A stretch of 64,000 nucleotides of DNA from Caprimulgus europaeus (GCA_907165065.1 OU015526.1:70827723-70891722); one strand, 5' to 3'. Shown: positions 50,221-64,000, numbered from the stretch's first letter. Notes: generated from the letters alone by a model not told the origin. Made by a program: numbers and translations.

Positions 50221-50532
50221 CATAGAATCATAGAATCATAGAATGGTTTGGGTTGGAAGGGACCTTAAAGTTCATCTAGTTCCAACCCCCCTGCCATGAG
50301 CAGGGACACCTTCCACTAGACCAGGTTGCTCAAAGCCTCATCCAGCCTGGCCTTGAACACTTCCAGGGAGGGGGCATCCACAACTTCTTTGGGCAACCTG
50401 TTCCAGTGTCTCACCACCCTCACAGTGAAGAATTTCTTCCTAATATCTAATCTAAACCTTCCCTTTTCCAGTTTAGAGCCATTTCCTCTTGTTCTGTAGT
50501 TAACTGCCCTTATAAAAAAGTCAAACTCCTGA
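50221..50532 (-). mobile_element. CR1 LINE 3' fragment
   Basis: This is a CR1 3' end on the minus strand. The plus strand opens with three ATAGAATC-like octamers, then GGTTTGGGTTGGAAGGGACC and the TCTAGTTCCAACCCCCCTGC block. It continues through the typical 'cacaacttctttgggcaacc' and 'caccctcacagtgaag' segments and fades after about 310 bp near 'gcccttataaaaaagtc'. It covers the 3' UTR and the very end of ORF2 only. The octamer tail here (ATTCTATG type) differs from the CACAGAAT type of the 34.3 kb copy, which suggests a different CR1 subfamily. Confidence 0.95.
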
Positions 50533-53500
50533 ATCTCTGGGAAGAGTGAGGATCCAGGATGGAGACATGTACCTCCTTCAAGGTGTGAGTAAGAAGCCTG
50601 CAGTCAACAAGGACTCCCCTTTTCTTCCTTCCCGAGCATTTTCAATTACTAGCATCTCCTTGCGTGAACCTTCTTTTATGCTTACATACTTGACTGTAGA
50701 AACATCTGGAAAAGTTTAGGGCACCACTTTTCCCCAACTGCATGTTACTACTCTCTTGCCCTCAAGAGCCAAACAGGATTTGTGAGAGCACCACTGCTAC
50801 TTCACTGCCACAGCCTTTTGCTGAGTGGGGAACCTGTTGAGGCTGGGGAGGAGTTTGCAGGGTAGTAATAGCAAGGAGGAGCACCAAGCAGGCTAAGTGG
50901 TCACAGCTACCCTTTTTCTGACCATTTCCCTTTGACTTGTCTTCCCCTTTGCAGTGATAATTTCACAATGATTGCTGAAGATTAGTGCTGCAGCACCAAC
51001 ATTCCTCTGGTATCCCTTTTTGGCAGTCTGTGAAAAGGAAGTATTACAGCACATCCCATCAGCATGTGGTAAAATACAACTGCTCAATGTTTGAAACACC
51101 TTTTTATGTCTTTGGATGGACATCCATTTTAATATCTTTGTGCAAATGGACCTTCCATTGCAGACAAAGGAACAGCAGAAGGAATGAATCTTACAGGATA
51201 TGAAATTGAAATAAACAGGCCATGTGTCATACCCCAAGGGCTGTTGGCTCAGTGCTACAAGCATCTTCCAAGAAGATTAAATGCCAAGCGTTAAATCTGG
51301 CCTCCCACTCTGCCACCCTCAAACTTGGTATGAATTTTGTTACTGAGTTCCAGAGGGAGGAAATTTACCTCCAAACTTTCTGAATCACCTTTTTATTCCT
51401 TGTATTTTCAGGTTGCCTGGAAACCTGTTGAACTTCTGGCATCAATTAAAGAAAGTTTAAAGCTACTCTAATTCATATTCTGACTGGGAGCATCCCTTAT
51501 GAGCAATCCAACTGTCCAGAAGAGCCAGATAATTGACCATTCTGGGCCTGCCTGTAACCCCAGAACACCTCCAAAGTAGGGAGTATTTCCAAAGGCTCTT
51601 TTACCCTTTTATGACCTCTTTATATTGCCAAAATGATGTAATTTGGATGAGTCCAATAGAGAGTCTACTCTTCCATGTGCATATTAAACTGCTGAATGCA
51701 GAAATGCACCACAACATGGTCTGTGACAGATTTACCAGTCACTCAAGCCTGATGAATGACTCCTCTCATTAAGAGGCATTACAGGATAATTTTCTAGCTA
51801 TATAACTAAAACCAGATTTTACAATGTATGGTGCCTAGTTACAGTAATTCAATGCACACACCAGTTTAAGATACAGATAGAGGAAAGGTGGGTGATGTGT
51901 ATGGAAAGAAGCAACATCTGAGAAATCATTTTAAAAGGATGATTACAACCATGATATGTGTAGAGGCGTAAAGAGGCATAATAAAAGAAATTGACTTCCA
52001 TGATCAGTTATAATATATTTCATATAATTTTGTATCCCTGTTATTGTGAAACGATATGCTGACTGAACAGGAAAACATGCAGTGCACACAGTGTAGTGAT
52101 TTCTACCACTGTATAAGTAAATGTCAGACTTGTTCCATGTATTCAGTGATTTCCTTAATGAAAACGTCAGCATAACACTGGCCTTTTCCTCCTTTCATTT
52201 AATTCTTGCACTCCCCTTTCACCCACTAGCTGACCTTTGCGTGCACTTGGTAGCTTGCCCAAGGTGCTGTCACACCTTCATTGCTCCTCTCAAATGATGG
52301 TCTTTTGCTGTCAGACTCAAACAGGATATCTGGTAAGAAATTGCAGGGCCCTGTTCCCAGCACAGTACAGTGATGATAATCTGAAAGCTTAACTGTTTTA
52401 TGTGACTTCACTTCTTCTCTGAAAAGAATAATCAACAATCGTTTACTAGAATTAAACCGTTCAAATACTATCCTGTTATAGTATTCTAGGACTCAAGAGA
52501 AGGAGCCACTAAAGGAAAGACTATTGCACCAACACCATAGAAACACTGAGAACTAGCAACTGTTGAATGAGTCAGACAGTTAATGGAGTATATTTTCTCA
52601 GTACAAAAGGAAAAGGATGACATACAATTAGAATGAGAAGAGTTTTACACCAGACAGTGACAGATCGAAGTAACTTGTTTTTTATAAAATAGGAACAATT
52701 ATATAACATTGGGTCACATTTACAATACCATGTTGCAGAGAAAAGACTTAATAATGCTGTTGACCCAGTAGTTACCCTGAAAGATCAACACTTCATCTGG
52801 ATATATATTATTTCTAGTATAAATACAAATAAATCATGATCCAAGTTGCTGAAATAAAAGGCTTTTTTTTTTTTCATGATTGCAATGATTGTGCACCATT
52901 TTTACTGCTGGTCTGAGGTGATTGTACTGTACTTAAACAGCCCCTTGCATATGTTAGCCAACCATTGACCCCACAGCCTGGTCGGCTGGCAAGGGCAAGG
53001 TGTACAATAAATTCTGGAGGGACCTGAAGAGGGAAATAGTAAAAACTGAGAGAATATCTAGTAGCAGATGGTTCCAAAGGAGACTAAATCCAAAGCTTCC
53101 TTCCTGAGCAATGCCATTTTGAAGTTTTGTTCTCTCTTTCCAGGGTCTCTATACTCTCAAAGACTAATTTTCTGCCACAGAAGCTTCTGTTCTTTCTGAG
53201 TCTCTGAGAATGAACAGAACAGATGCAATTACCTTTTCTACATTATCCTCCCACTGCTATATGATATTCTATTATTTTGCCTGTGGGCTAAGAAAGAAAT
53301 GAGCTAACTACAAGAACAAATAATTCCTGCTAGTATATTTCACAAGGTTCAACAACAGCCAGACCTACCTGGACTACACAAGTTCACTTACCTTTGCTGA
53401 TATCGTGCTATGTCCATAAGTTAATTTATCCCTAACAAACATAATTTACTGTATACAGAAATATAAGGAATTCCTGTCTCAGGCATAAAGCAGTTAAACT

Positions 53501-54660
53501 GTAACTGCCAGCAACAGTTAACTCTAAAAGAAAGGTGACCTATTTGAGGAAAAGAATGATCAGTTATTTAAATCCTTTTCTACATAGCATAACAAAACAT
53601 CTTATAAAAACAACTAGGTTATCAATTTGACAGGTATTCTGCTATGCTACAAGTCTCTTACTGTTAGTCAGGTCTCTACCTATAATACCTATAATCAGTT
53701 TTTCTCATGAAAATGTGGATCAAAAGAAGTTGAAATGAGGCATACAGCAAGGTGGTGAAGATAATAAGTAGGCTAAAGTAATTAAAGCTTTAGCTAAATA
53801 TTTTTCATTTTTATCAGTTCACTACATGCTGAGAAAAATAACTTACAAAAGGAAAAGTATTTCACATGTCATAGGAGGATGCTTATAGCCTGAAAAATGA
53901 GAAAGGTAAAGGATTAGAAGTCTGCAAATGACTGTGGTGGGCTCTTCTGCCACGAGCATTGGCACTCAGGCACCACAGCACTGGATCAGCATCTCTAGAG
54001 TCTGGAACACCGACAACTTCTTTAACCAACTTTAGACACCTGTGATTGAGATTTTTGGCCATGTACTTTATACAAAAGTATAATTGAATGACAAAGTTCT
54101 GATGTAATAAATGACTCCTTGTAGTCGTGAGTGCTAGAGAGCAGATTGCTTATTTCTAGGAGTGAAACATATAATAGTCTTTCAAGGATAAACTGATAAT
54201 AGATCACAAGGATTTTCAATGCCACAAAAGACTAAGAAGAGCCTTGGGATTTCACTGAGAAGTAGGACATAACTAACCTAACATAATCTATTGAGGAAGA
54301 ATTAGAGATTCACTGCAAGCCCATACATCCGGTCATACAACCTTCTCTTGTCTTACTGCATCTTAACGAACTGCTACTTTTTCCAAAATGGGCCATAAAG
54401 CCTATGTCTTCCCCTCCAGCAAAAGCCAACAGCTTTTACTTTGTAGGAAAGAAATCTGCACAAGCTCTCACAGACTACAAAAAAACCTCCATTTCTTTCA
54501 GCTAAACAGAATCAGTGCACTAATACCAGTTTCCTATGTTCTGCACAGGAAAATATAACTTATCCAAGTCTGCAATGATGAGCGTATGACCTCAAAAAGA
54601 TGCTCTGATTATAACACACCTTGCCAAACTATCAGTTATACACTAACTACTGTTTTGTGT
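50533..54660. other. Non-coding sequence between two CR1 fragments
   Basis: No recognised gene. A 123-codon minus-strand frame (50893-51264) is Cys- and Ser-rich, overlaps a 72-codon plus-strand frame, and shows no family motif. Confidence 0.5.
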
Positions 54661-54779
54661 GATCATAGCATGATAGAATGGTTGGGTTGGAAGGGACCTT
54701 AAAGACCATCTAGTTCCAAACCCCCTGCCATGAGCTGGGACACTTTCCACTAGATCAGGTTGCTCAAAGCCTGATCCAA
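54661..54779 (-). mobile_element. Short CR1 LINE 3' fragment
   Basis: About 119 bp of CR1 3' end on the minus strand. A decayed octamer tail (gatcatagcatgatagaatg) is followed by GGTTGGGTTGGAAGGGACC, the TCTAGTTCCAAACCCCCTGC block and 'gttgctcaaagcctgatcc', where similarity stops abruptly. It resembles the 50.2 kb copy more than the 34.3 kb copy. It is either a severely 5'-truncated insertion or the survivor of a later deletion. Confidence 0.93.
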
Positions 54780-57700
54780 AACACAAAAGATAGTGTTTGT
54801 TTGTTTGAGGGGGGCAGGCTGGGCTGTTGTGGAAGCAAATTTCACAGAGTGGAAACTTTTTAGGTGAAATATTGCCTCTTTTTATGTTGGCAAAACTGAG
54901 TTAATGGTTGATAGATTTGGATCAATGATACTAGTTGTACCAAATATATTGATCCCTCTCTCTGGAGTGGTTAACAGTGTATGAGAAACATATTCCACAA
55001 CTTTCTTGTTCTCTTACGCATACTGGCAACCAAGATAACACTTGGCTAAATAATATATGAGGAAAAGCAAAAGGTGCAAGTCTTAGAATCACTGGAAAAA
55101 AAGAATTTGAGCCAGCTTTCTGGATGTTCCAGAACAGGAAAATGTGTGAACAGTTGATAGATATAGGATTTTAAATAAGAGAACAAATAAGAAGAATAAA
55201 ACCCTACTAGATAAAGAAAAAAGCTGAACCCTTTTCACAAGTGCTATATATCTATAGAAAGTTTTCAAAAGAAAATAGCAGAAAGAGTTGAACAGACATT
55301 CTTTTTTCCTTTCCCTGCAGAGTCTGGAAACATCATTCCATAATAAGCAATAGAAAATCAGAAAGCTCAAATTATTATAAAACAGTAAGCATTGTCATAG
55401 AGGCCTGCAAGGCTTTTTTGGTTCACGAGAATATGTGTTGTCATTAGATGAAATCTACATCACATTTAATTCAAAACAAAGAAATTTGCTTCATATTTTC
55501 ATAATTTTTTTTTTTGTTTGCACATTTACCATAAGGAGTGTATAATCTTAGATTGGTGGAAGACCTTTTTAAAACTACATACTTGGCATTGTCACCCACA
55601 TAAAGCATAACTGACAGTTTTTCAAGATCTAGATGAGTGTTATTAAACTTCTGTGCAGGCAGACAGAATGTTTTTGGTGTGATGTTACCCAGGAGGCTTC
55701 TGTAATAGCCACTCCCTCCTCTGCCCTAAAAGTAAATAGCTCCTGGAATTATATTTTTAATTCAAACTTGCTTCTTTGCATCTGTTAGGCTATGATATAG
55801 TTAATCAAGACTAGCTGTATGTGCTTTGCTATGAGAAAATGGAAAAACTTTTTTTTTCATTTTTCATTCAGTTCAAGCTACAAATAGTTCTGTTTTACAT
55901 TATTTCCCTCCTTATCTCCTCTTGCCTGATCCCATATAACTTTACTTGAGTTTATAGACAGGGTAGAATTCAGAGAGTTTTAATGACTGAGAAATTGTTG
56001 AAATAGCTGTTTCTACTGCAAAACATTAATGAAGTTTGCCTAACTATGATTTTTTTTTTTTCACTACACTAATTGTTAATCTGACTAACATCTTGCTTGT
56101 TAATTTGAATACCTCATTCTGTTTTGTAATGCTTAAAGTCCCAAATTCTCTTTTAAGATGTTCTTCTAGAATTACCTACCAGCAATCCTGTAAAGTTTCA
56201 AACATAAAGCTCATTACCATTTAAAGCAGATAACCTTAGGTAGTTAGAAGAAGTGATTTATGACATAAATGAAGTAATTTTAGCAAAGATTAAGGAAAGT
56301 GAATTTTTTAAGTACTATAATTTTCATGAAAATTCCCCATGTTTGAAGGAGATATTGTACGTGACTGAGACCTACTCTTCATACAATCTTCTCTCCACTT
56401 GCTTAAGAGGTTGTGTTTTATTCATTTATGATAATAGGCCACTTTATATAGAATCTTATTATTCTGAGTGAGTAATTTTGAAGGAGAGCATTTCCAATGA
56501 CCTAGCAAACCATGAGTTCAGATTTTGAGAATTAAAGAGGAAAATTTATTTGAAAATATTTCTTAACCAAAATAAAAGTCTTAAGTACTACTTTTACAAC
56601 TTTCTTGATTACTAAGTTCTCAGCTTCATGGCTAATTCTAAGAGCAAACAGTCTGACTGACAACTCGTGCTTAATGTTAAAAAAGCACTGAAGTGCTTTA
56701 AACCAGGATCTGAATATTTCATACAGATATGATCAGAAGCATGTACTCATCTTGGACAGGGAGTCGCATTACATTTACATAACTCCTTCTCTTTGAGTAG
56801 TGGTCTGAAGTTCAGAGGCTTAAAAATACCACGTTGATTTCAAAGGGCACTGGATCTAGTATTAATTAATAACTCTAGCTGCTCTAGCTGAAATAATATG
56901 CTTTTTGAAAATATTTAATTGAGCTCTGAAAAATCCATAGGATACCAAAACAATTTTTAATCCAGTTTGACTAAATTCAATGGCAAAACTTTGTAACAGT
57001 GATGGAACAAGTTCTAAAACAGCTGAAACTAGACAACTTGATGGCATAACCCTTACTGCAAGAAAACTAAACACCAGGGTGTACCCACATCACTTCTGCA
57101 GAGACAATGCTTTCATTCCAGCCCTATGACTTATCCTGAATACAGTCGATGAATTTGCTGCCTTGGAAGTAAATAATGGCAAAAAGCAACATTGGTACAC
57201 TACCACAAGTTTTCAAAGCTAACTGAATCAGCATATAAAAATGTTTTCTCTATGCAATAAATCTCATTATAATCAACTTCTCTATGGCAGACACTTTCCT
57301 ATGAAATGCAAATTTCAATTATTTATTTAGGATATATTTAACATTTCCATTTGACTCCATTTTCTATTTTTAAAAAATGAGAGTTGCATTAAACACCCAA
57401 CTCTCCTTCAGAAGCTGTTTTTAGCAACAGTACATGCCAACATAATAATGGAGCTTTGCAAATGTTTGGACTACAAATATAATTTAGAAAAGCTGAAGAA
57501 AAGGTTTCACTCTAACTTCATTTTAGGAGATTCTTGGTTTGATCTGTTGTGCTGACTTCTTTACAATATGGAATGTGGGAAGATATCAAGGTTTTCACAG
57601 ATGTTTTACCTACTTTTTCTCAACATGAGAGAATTAACTTGATGACATAACTGCCATATATTTCCATAGTAAGTTTCAGTTCAGTCTCAATTAACTCATT

Positions 57701-60700
57701 TTCAAGTATTAAAAAAAAAATAAATCTTACAGCAACATCTATCGACGGAAAAATACAGACCACTGACAAAAATATACCAGTGATCTATTGATACTGTGAA
57801 TCTCTGTCTCAACCAGTGTTGTTAAACATTCTGGAAAATATATAGATGTGATTTGGCATTTTTAAAATCCTAGCACACACAAAAAATGACTTTATTCAAG
57901 AAAAAAAGGCCTTTGCTTGACTAGTACTAAAATAATGACCTGAGTAGGGAACACCCAAGCAGGCAACATGTCTTGAAATTCATAAGTCTCCTGGCCTAAA
58001 CATACCCCATCATTCTGCTCTGCTGGATGCAAGGAGAAGAGGAAGCATCAGAAAACAGAAATTGTCTAGTGGAAGCTTTTCATAGTGCACTGAGATTGTT
58101 ATTGTTTCCTGTAATACATTAAGAACATGACAAAAAAAATCATATATAAACCACATACTGAGAGTAACTTTAAAAGTTAAAGAGATGTGGAGAGTTTTTT
58201 ATTCCCTGTGTAGCAAATGCTTCCCCTACATCACAGTAACTGTGAGTATAGAACAATGGGATGAGATCAGAACTTCCTATTTGAATTTGTATTAAGCATC
58301 TTCTATATTGTGATTCTAATCATGCAATCTGTCATAAGCACTAGAAACTAAAGCACTTTCCTGATGATGGCCATCTCTTAAGATGGCAAAACCCAACCTG
58401 TGAATTTCTATTCTTCCTCCTTTTTATTGTTTTTGTACAGTATTTTACAGACTACTACATTACTCAATGCAGACTAGGCTGTCGCTAACAATTATTTCCA
58501 AAGAAGCATTAACATTTAATAAATACTTCATGCTTGTTTGTTTTTTTGGATTCACATTGAAATGTTAAATTCATATGAAAGAAATAACTGAAAAATATGT
58601 ATCACAGGGTCAAAGAACTGCTCAGTAAAATATACATCATCAGGAAAACAAGGATTCATACTTAAAGTATATGAAATCGTATGTCTCATCAAAATGAGGC
58701 AGTTATCAGAGGGGTCAGAAATTAAAAAAAAAACAACTTATACACCTGGTTTGTATATATTGTCAGTTGGATAAAACATCTCCAGGTGTCAGAGGAGGTT
58801 TTGATCTTAGACACTTAAATGATGAATCCTGAATTGTGATAGAAGGATATATCATAAAAAGATACTTGAAGGTCCCTAAATAAAACATGACTAAGAACTG
58901 TTTGATTCAAAGATCAGTGTGTGAACGAACTACGCTTGCACCCATCCCAGGTGAATACCAGATATTTCCCCTCTTTTTTCTTTCTGGCTCCCTCTGAGCA
59001 AAACAGAACAAATTCAAAAGGAGAGACAGAGGCAACGTGATTGTAGAAAACCCATAGGACAAATACAGCAGATACATAGAGGATATAGACTTAAATCTCC
59101 CCTGATTCCACCTCTCTGCTACGCTTCACAAAGCAAGCCTAGGTTAAATAGGTAATAGCAGAAAAAGAAACAGCTTGGTAAGAATATAAAATAGCTTCTG
59201 AAGTTGCTTACTTATCTTCAGCATTTCCTATTAACTGGATTTAATTGCTCTGTGTTGTCTGGATCACATTCTGATGCACTTAACTCTTCCTTGTTTAAGG
59301 GAACAAGAAGAGTTGTAGATTTTTAACATAACGATGGGTTTTTAGCATAGTTACTACTATGTTTAACATCACGCTGCTTAAATGCCTTTCGGCTATGAGC
59401 ATGTGTGCACCCCTTGGCAATACACATGCTATCAAAGAGGAGCTGCACTTCAGTGGTAATCATTATGATGCTGAAACCCTTCTCCAAAGCTACCTCCAAC
59501 AAACTATTTCCAGCAAAGCAAAAATTTCCGAATCTATCCACTACGTTCTGTAAGTGTGGTAATTGGTATGCAGTGTTAGCAGGTAAAACTTTAAAAAGGT
59601 CTTTCTTAATGGACAAAAACCAAGAGGAACTTCTGATTGTCACTAAAAACATATTCTGGCAACACTGATTGGGCTCAACTCCTGGGAAAAGTCTTGTATA
59701 CTATTTCTGAATACAATCCCTACATCCAATTTGGCAAAGACAACACCACACTCAGGATTCTAGTTTAGGCTTGTAATATCTCTTTACCTGCAGATAAAAG
59801 AGTTATCTGTGATTTTTGTCTTTGTAGAGTAAGGAAAGTGATAGATTTTGTCTTACTGTGCAGCTCTGAGGTCTGCCTGCTCCCTTTACAAACTAATAAA
59901 ATAAAATAAAGAGTGCTCTGGAAATCATGACTCCAGAGGGAGAGACATACTCTGACTTTAAGAGAGAAAAATGTCTGCATTAAGATGATAAACGACTGAA
60001 TGTAATTAATTAATCAATTAATTGTTTTTACAATAAAACCCAGTATGGGAAGTAGAGGCCTAAATGCATCATAACCCATAGTTTTATCTGATAAATTATG
60101 CTACATCAAAATCCACAGTCAGCAGTTATTTACTGTGCAAAGTTCCAAACTGGATCTTCTACTTTTAAATTAATTTGGATTCTAAGTATTTTGCATTTGT
60201 ATTGCCACCCAAGAGTGCTTGTAAAATTATGTTTAAAAAAGGGATATACAATATTTGCAGTAAGAACATGCTTGACTTTCTATGATATTAGGAAAGCTTA
60301 GTGAAAGGGAACAATGCTCATCATCTAAATGTCTGGTCTCAAAAAATTACTCCTGGTGTAATTTTAGGATATTGCTCTCCCTGGATTCAATTTATGTTCT
60401 GCATCTACAATAAAGGGCAAATGTCTCTGCAGTTCCCTGCTGAAATCAGTGTTGGGCTTGTACTGACTTATCAGTCTCACAGCTTGGAAGAAGACCATTA
60501 CAAAGAAGCACAGAAAAGGGAAATGAGCCACCACAGAGAAAGTCACAAGTGAATATATACTTCAAATCAATTTTGGCATGAAGTTGAGCTCTTGTTATGT
60601 CTGGTAGGAGTGAATTTTAACATATAGAAGAGAACAACCTTAGGGCTACTATTGTCCTAATCACACAGATATATATATATATATATATATTCTTTTACTT

Positions 60701-63700
60701 TACTGAAAAGACCGAACTTACGGATTTTTTTTTAAATACTTATTTTAAAGGTGCTGACCATCTAATAAAATCTCAGAAAAATAGTTCTGTCTTGGAAAAA
60801 GACCATATTTGCCCTATGTAATGTTTTAACCAAATTTTTAAAGGAGGACTTCGTTATTCTGTTATGTTGTCATGCTCTTATGTAAGCGCTTTCCCGAAGA
60901 TGACGGAAAAAGAGACAAAAGGAGTGTCAGTCTGATGAAGTATGAGAAAGAACTTCTAAATGGTATTTGACAGCATATCAAATAAAGGGCACAATTCAAT
61001 AACGGGTCAAAATTCAAACATTCAATAGTATTTAAAAGACTACACAATTCTAAAACCCACTAAAACATGTATTTATAAGTGCTCTCCTAGTGCACAGATC
61101 ATAAATCAACAAATGAGGTTTCAGAATAGCTGAAAAATCATGAGGATTGCTCATAACTACTCCAAGATTTTTCCACAACTTACTGAAATATAGATCGTAA
61201 GTCTCATAAATCCAGTTTCAAATACTTACAATAAACCCATCACTGCAGTTATACACATCAGCATCTTAAATTTCAGTTTGCAGCAGCAAACACAGTTAGG
61301 TAGAGTTGGGAACAAGAGAAAACTATGATTGTTGCTACAAATTCTTGGATTTTCACTCAACTGCCTGGTCTATAATGCAGTTTAGAGCAGCTCCATGGTC
61401 AGTTATATATCTGGGGTCTGTTATCATTTGGGTAAGCATGACCAGATAAGATCTTAACTACTCCATTCCAAACATACACAAGTTCATTTACATGGCATAC
61501 TCATTTACACTGGGTTTTATATATTTGTTTACACCATGTTATTTCACTAACAAAATGGTCACAACAAATACAGCCCCCCCCCATTCTCCCCCACCAAAAA
61601 AAAACCAAACCAACAAAACCTCAAATAGTTTTTATAAAATTGAAAATTGTGTGGGGTCAGTTGCACCTTAGGTACCTTAGCAAAAGAGTTTTCATCAAAT
61701 TGCCACTTATACACATTGCAACATGCTCAGATTCACTTCATCTATTTTTAGAGACAGATAATAAACATTTATTTGATCAAAATAAACAATATAGGACCAC
61801 TGAAATATCTCAAAGGCTTTGCTGTTCAGAATTACCTCAGCTCCTGCCAAGGAAACCCTCAGCACTAGCCACACTTCAGCTTTCAGCCATTTAGTTCTGA
61901 CATAATAAAAATGCCTTCCCTCCGAGTACACGGCCTCTCCTCCTCTCTTACGTCAGAGTCTTCAAGCCATAGCGGGTAAAAGATGTATGAGTTTGTTCAA
62001 CCTGAGAGAGCCAGAAACTTAGTATATTTCTTTTTTTGAGATTTAATATCTTTCCTGACTGTGCAGGATTTAGTGCTCTTGAAAGTTAACACTGGAATAT
62101 TTGGACTACCGCTGTGTGAGGGACAGTGACTGCTGAGACAGGACAGCGTCAGAATTTTTGCTTGCCCTACTTTTAAACACATCATTAAAGAGATAGGATA
62201 AATATTTTTTGAAAGAATTCCACACATCAGGCACTGCCACTGCGAATCACACGTTGCTGCTTGCTAGACATGTCTCTGTAACCACAGCTGCTCACATTCT
62301 TTGGTGTATGCTTACAGCTTGCAGACTGAAAGTCCTAAAATAAAGAGGAAAGAGGAAAAAAAATATGGATTAAAGATGATCTGACTGGATTCAGCCTGAA
62401 GAATCTGAGGTGGCAGCTGCTTAAAGCTTCTGTAGGAGTTATCAAACTAAACCTGAGGGATTAATACTCAAATACTTTACTCATTTCTAGATAACCTATG
62501 ACCAAAGCCATTAACCAGGAGTTTGTAACACAAGTAACTTGTAAGTAATTCAGCACTTCTACTTCAGCAGACTTTAAAATTGCAACCAAGCACCATTAGA
62601 GTGCATACTAACATTGGATCAGTCCTTTCTGAAGATCTATACAAAATTGCATTTTTTCCTCCAAATTGTCAGTTTTAGGCCAAATTCTATGAATCCCAGT
62701 AACCTTGTCTTTCCTCAGATAAAATGTGAAATACTGGTGAATTGAATGGAGACTAACCAAGCTGAATAATAGCTGAAGCATTCCATGCTGGGATATGCAA
62801 AAGAACAAGCTATTCTGTAAAAGTACAAGAAGCCATGTAGTAGATTGGATTGTCTGTACCAGAAACTCTGAAGTTCAGTCCTTTCTTATATTATTTCAAA
62901 GGCAAATGGACAATGTTTTGCCAAGTCTGCAACTTGGTGGCAATGGAATTGCCTCATGAATGTGATGGAAGTTAGATGACTACTTAGAATTTCATATCTT
63001 TGTGAGAGAACAGAGGAAGAATTATCTGAGGTCGTCTAAACTGCAAGAAAAGAGAGGAAATTGGCTACATGCTGAAGCATCAGCAAAAGGACAAGCTGAA
63101 TCTGTTTATAAGAATGCTGGCAAAAGATTAAGTGCCTTACAATTTCAAATCAAAAGCCTGCTGGTGGAGAAAAGATGGAGAGAAAAAAAAGAAACCTGCA
63201 AGTACAGTTGTACTTTGCTTCTGATACGAGATAGGAACAGAGAAATTAAGAGAGGGAGAGGAATGTAACAAATTTTTTATCCAGTTGAGTATTTCTGAGC
63301 TCAAACTTGAGAAAAAGTTAGGAGATATTGTGAAAAAAAAAATAAATACAGTGAATACTCACACCTGAAAGAATCACCTCACATACAAAGAAATTATAGA
63401 GACTAGTTTTGTATGATAGTAAGGATGTCTAAATACTTAGTGGTTATATTCTGGTTTGATGTGTTTGTTAGAACACATGCAGTATGAGCTGGGCAAACTG
63501 CTTGCAGTTCACTTTGCCATAGTACACTTCAGTCGTACTTGTAAAAGGGAGGTTTTAGAACTCATTTCCCTACACTCAATTTTCCTTTGTGTAGAGCATA
63601 TCTATGCAAAATATGGAAATATTGGCAGAAAACTATATATAGCTAAAATGTACTCCTATCTGCATAACAATACAAAAATGTTGTTACTCATGATATTCTA

Positions 63701-64000
63701 TACCAGGTACTTTTCTACAATGGAGACAGAAAAGGAAAGACATCCTCAGCCATGTCCTTGTTTGAAACATCAACACCCCTACAGGTATTTAACATTCATA
63801 AGAGTGGCAGATGTCAATAATGGCAGATCGATTCTGAAGTGAGGGATGAAGAGAAAAGCCTAAAGCCCATCCGTAAAAGGACTAAGACTTATAAAATAGG
63901 TGTGATTTTGGATATCAGACTTCAATGATGTGACCTAAATAGCTTCTGTTTATTGTCTCCCTGAACACAAAGGCTTTGCCGTCATTGAACATCTGGTTTT
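54780..64000. other. AT-rich non-coding sequence
   Basis: About 9 kb with the (AT)11 microsatellite and a C/A-rich low-complexity stretch at 61572-61620. Overlapping frames on both strands at 59323-59668 and the 128-codon frame at 63456-63842 match nothing I know. Confidence 0.5.
60669..60690. repeat. (AT)11 microsatellite
   Basis: Eleven perfect AT units flanked by CACAG and TCTTTTAC. It is a candidate polymorphic marker. Confidence 0.93.

Noticed and set aside
50893..51264. 123-codon minus-strand frame
   Set aside because: Cys/Ser-rich with no motif, overlaps an opposite-strand frame, and lacks splice or promoter context.
63456..63842. 128-codon plus-strand frame
   Set aside because: Random-looking composition with no recognised domain; a length expected occasionally by chance in 64 kb.
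1..64000. Search for tRNA, rRNA, CRISPR arrays, phage or bacterial operons
   Set aside because: No tRNA B-box with a matching cloverleaf, no regular spacer-repeat array, and no dense same-strand long frames. The sequence is vertebrate non-coding DNA.

Overview
The window looks like AT-rich non-coding DNA from a bird (intergenic, or within a large intron). It has no bacterial or archaeal features: no operons, Shine-Dalgarno-spaced genes, rRNA, tRNA or CRISPR. Its recognisable landmarks are avian interspersed repeats. There are three CR1 non-LTR retrotransposon copies, all on the minus strand. Each begins, on the plus strand, with the reverse complement of the CR1 3' end (tandem copies of an ATTCTATG-like octamer, then the TTCCAACCC block). 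There are also two solo LTRs of one avian endogenous retrovirus family with the TGTCCTGGTTT/TGTCATGGTTTAACCCC termini, recognised from memory as probably ERVL-type. I cannot name the species or chromosome.

Layout. 1-9.7 kb: AT-rich unique sequence with homopolymer and T/G-rich tracts, one near-perfect 22-bp-arm hairpin (5839-5885), and the most coding-like short ORFs in the window (2136-2477, 3494-3708). 9.7-14.6 kb: a minus-strand solo LTR (9728-10331) and a plus-strand solo LTR (13944-14564). Each has an imperfect 5-bp flanking duplication, so they are separate insertions and not one provirus. 14.6-34.3 kb: unique AT-rich DNA with short tandem repeats. 34.3-35.3 kb: the longest CR1 copy, about 1 kb, 5'-truncated, with frameshifted remains of the reverse transcriptase end of ORF2. 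35.3-50.2 kb: unique DNA, a homopolymer-dense cluster at 42.6-43.4 kb holding a second long hairpin, and long poly(A) runs at 46.9 and 48.0 kb. 50.2 and 54.7 kb: two shorter CR1 3' ends. 54.8-64 kb: unique AT-rich sequence with an (AT)11 microsatellite.

No gene can be named with confidence. Most open frames are short, lie in low-complexity or repeat sequence, and look like chance. Four plus-strand open segments bounded by good splice-site matches have mutually compatible phases and could be exons of one transcript. Pseudo-exons are common in long vertebrate non-coding DNA, so this is a hypothesis. I see no sign of a novel multi-gene system.
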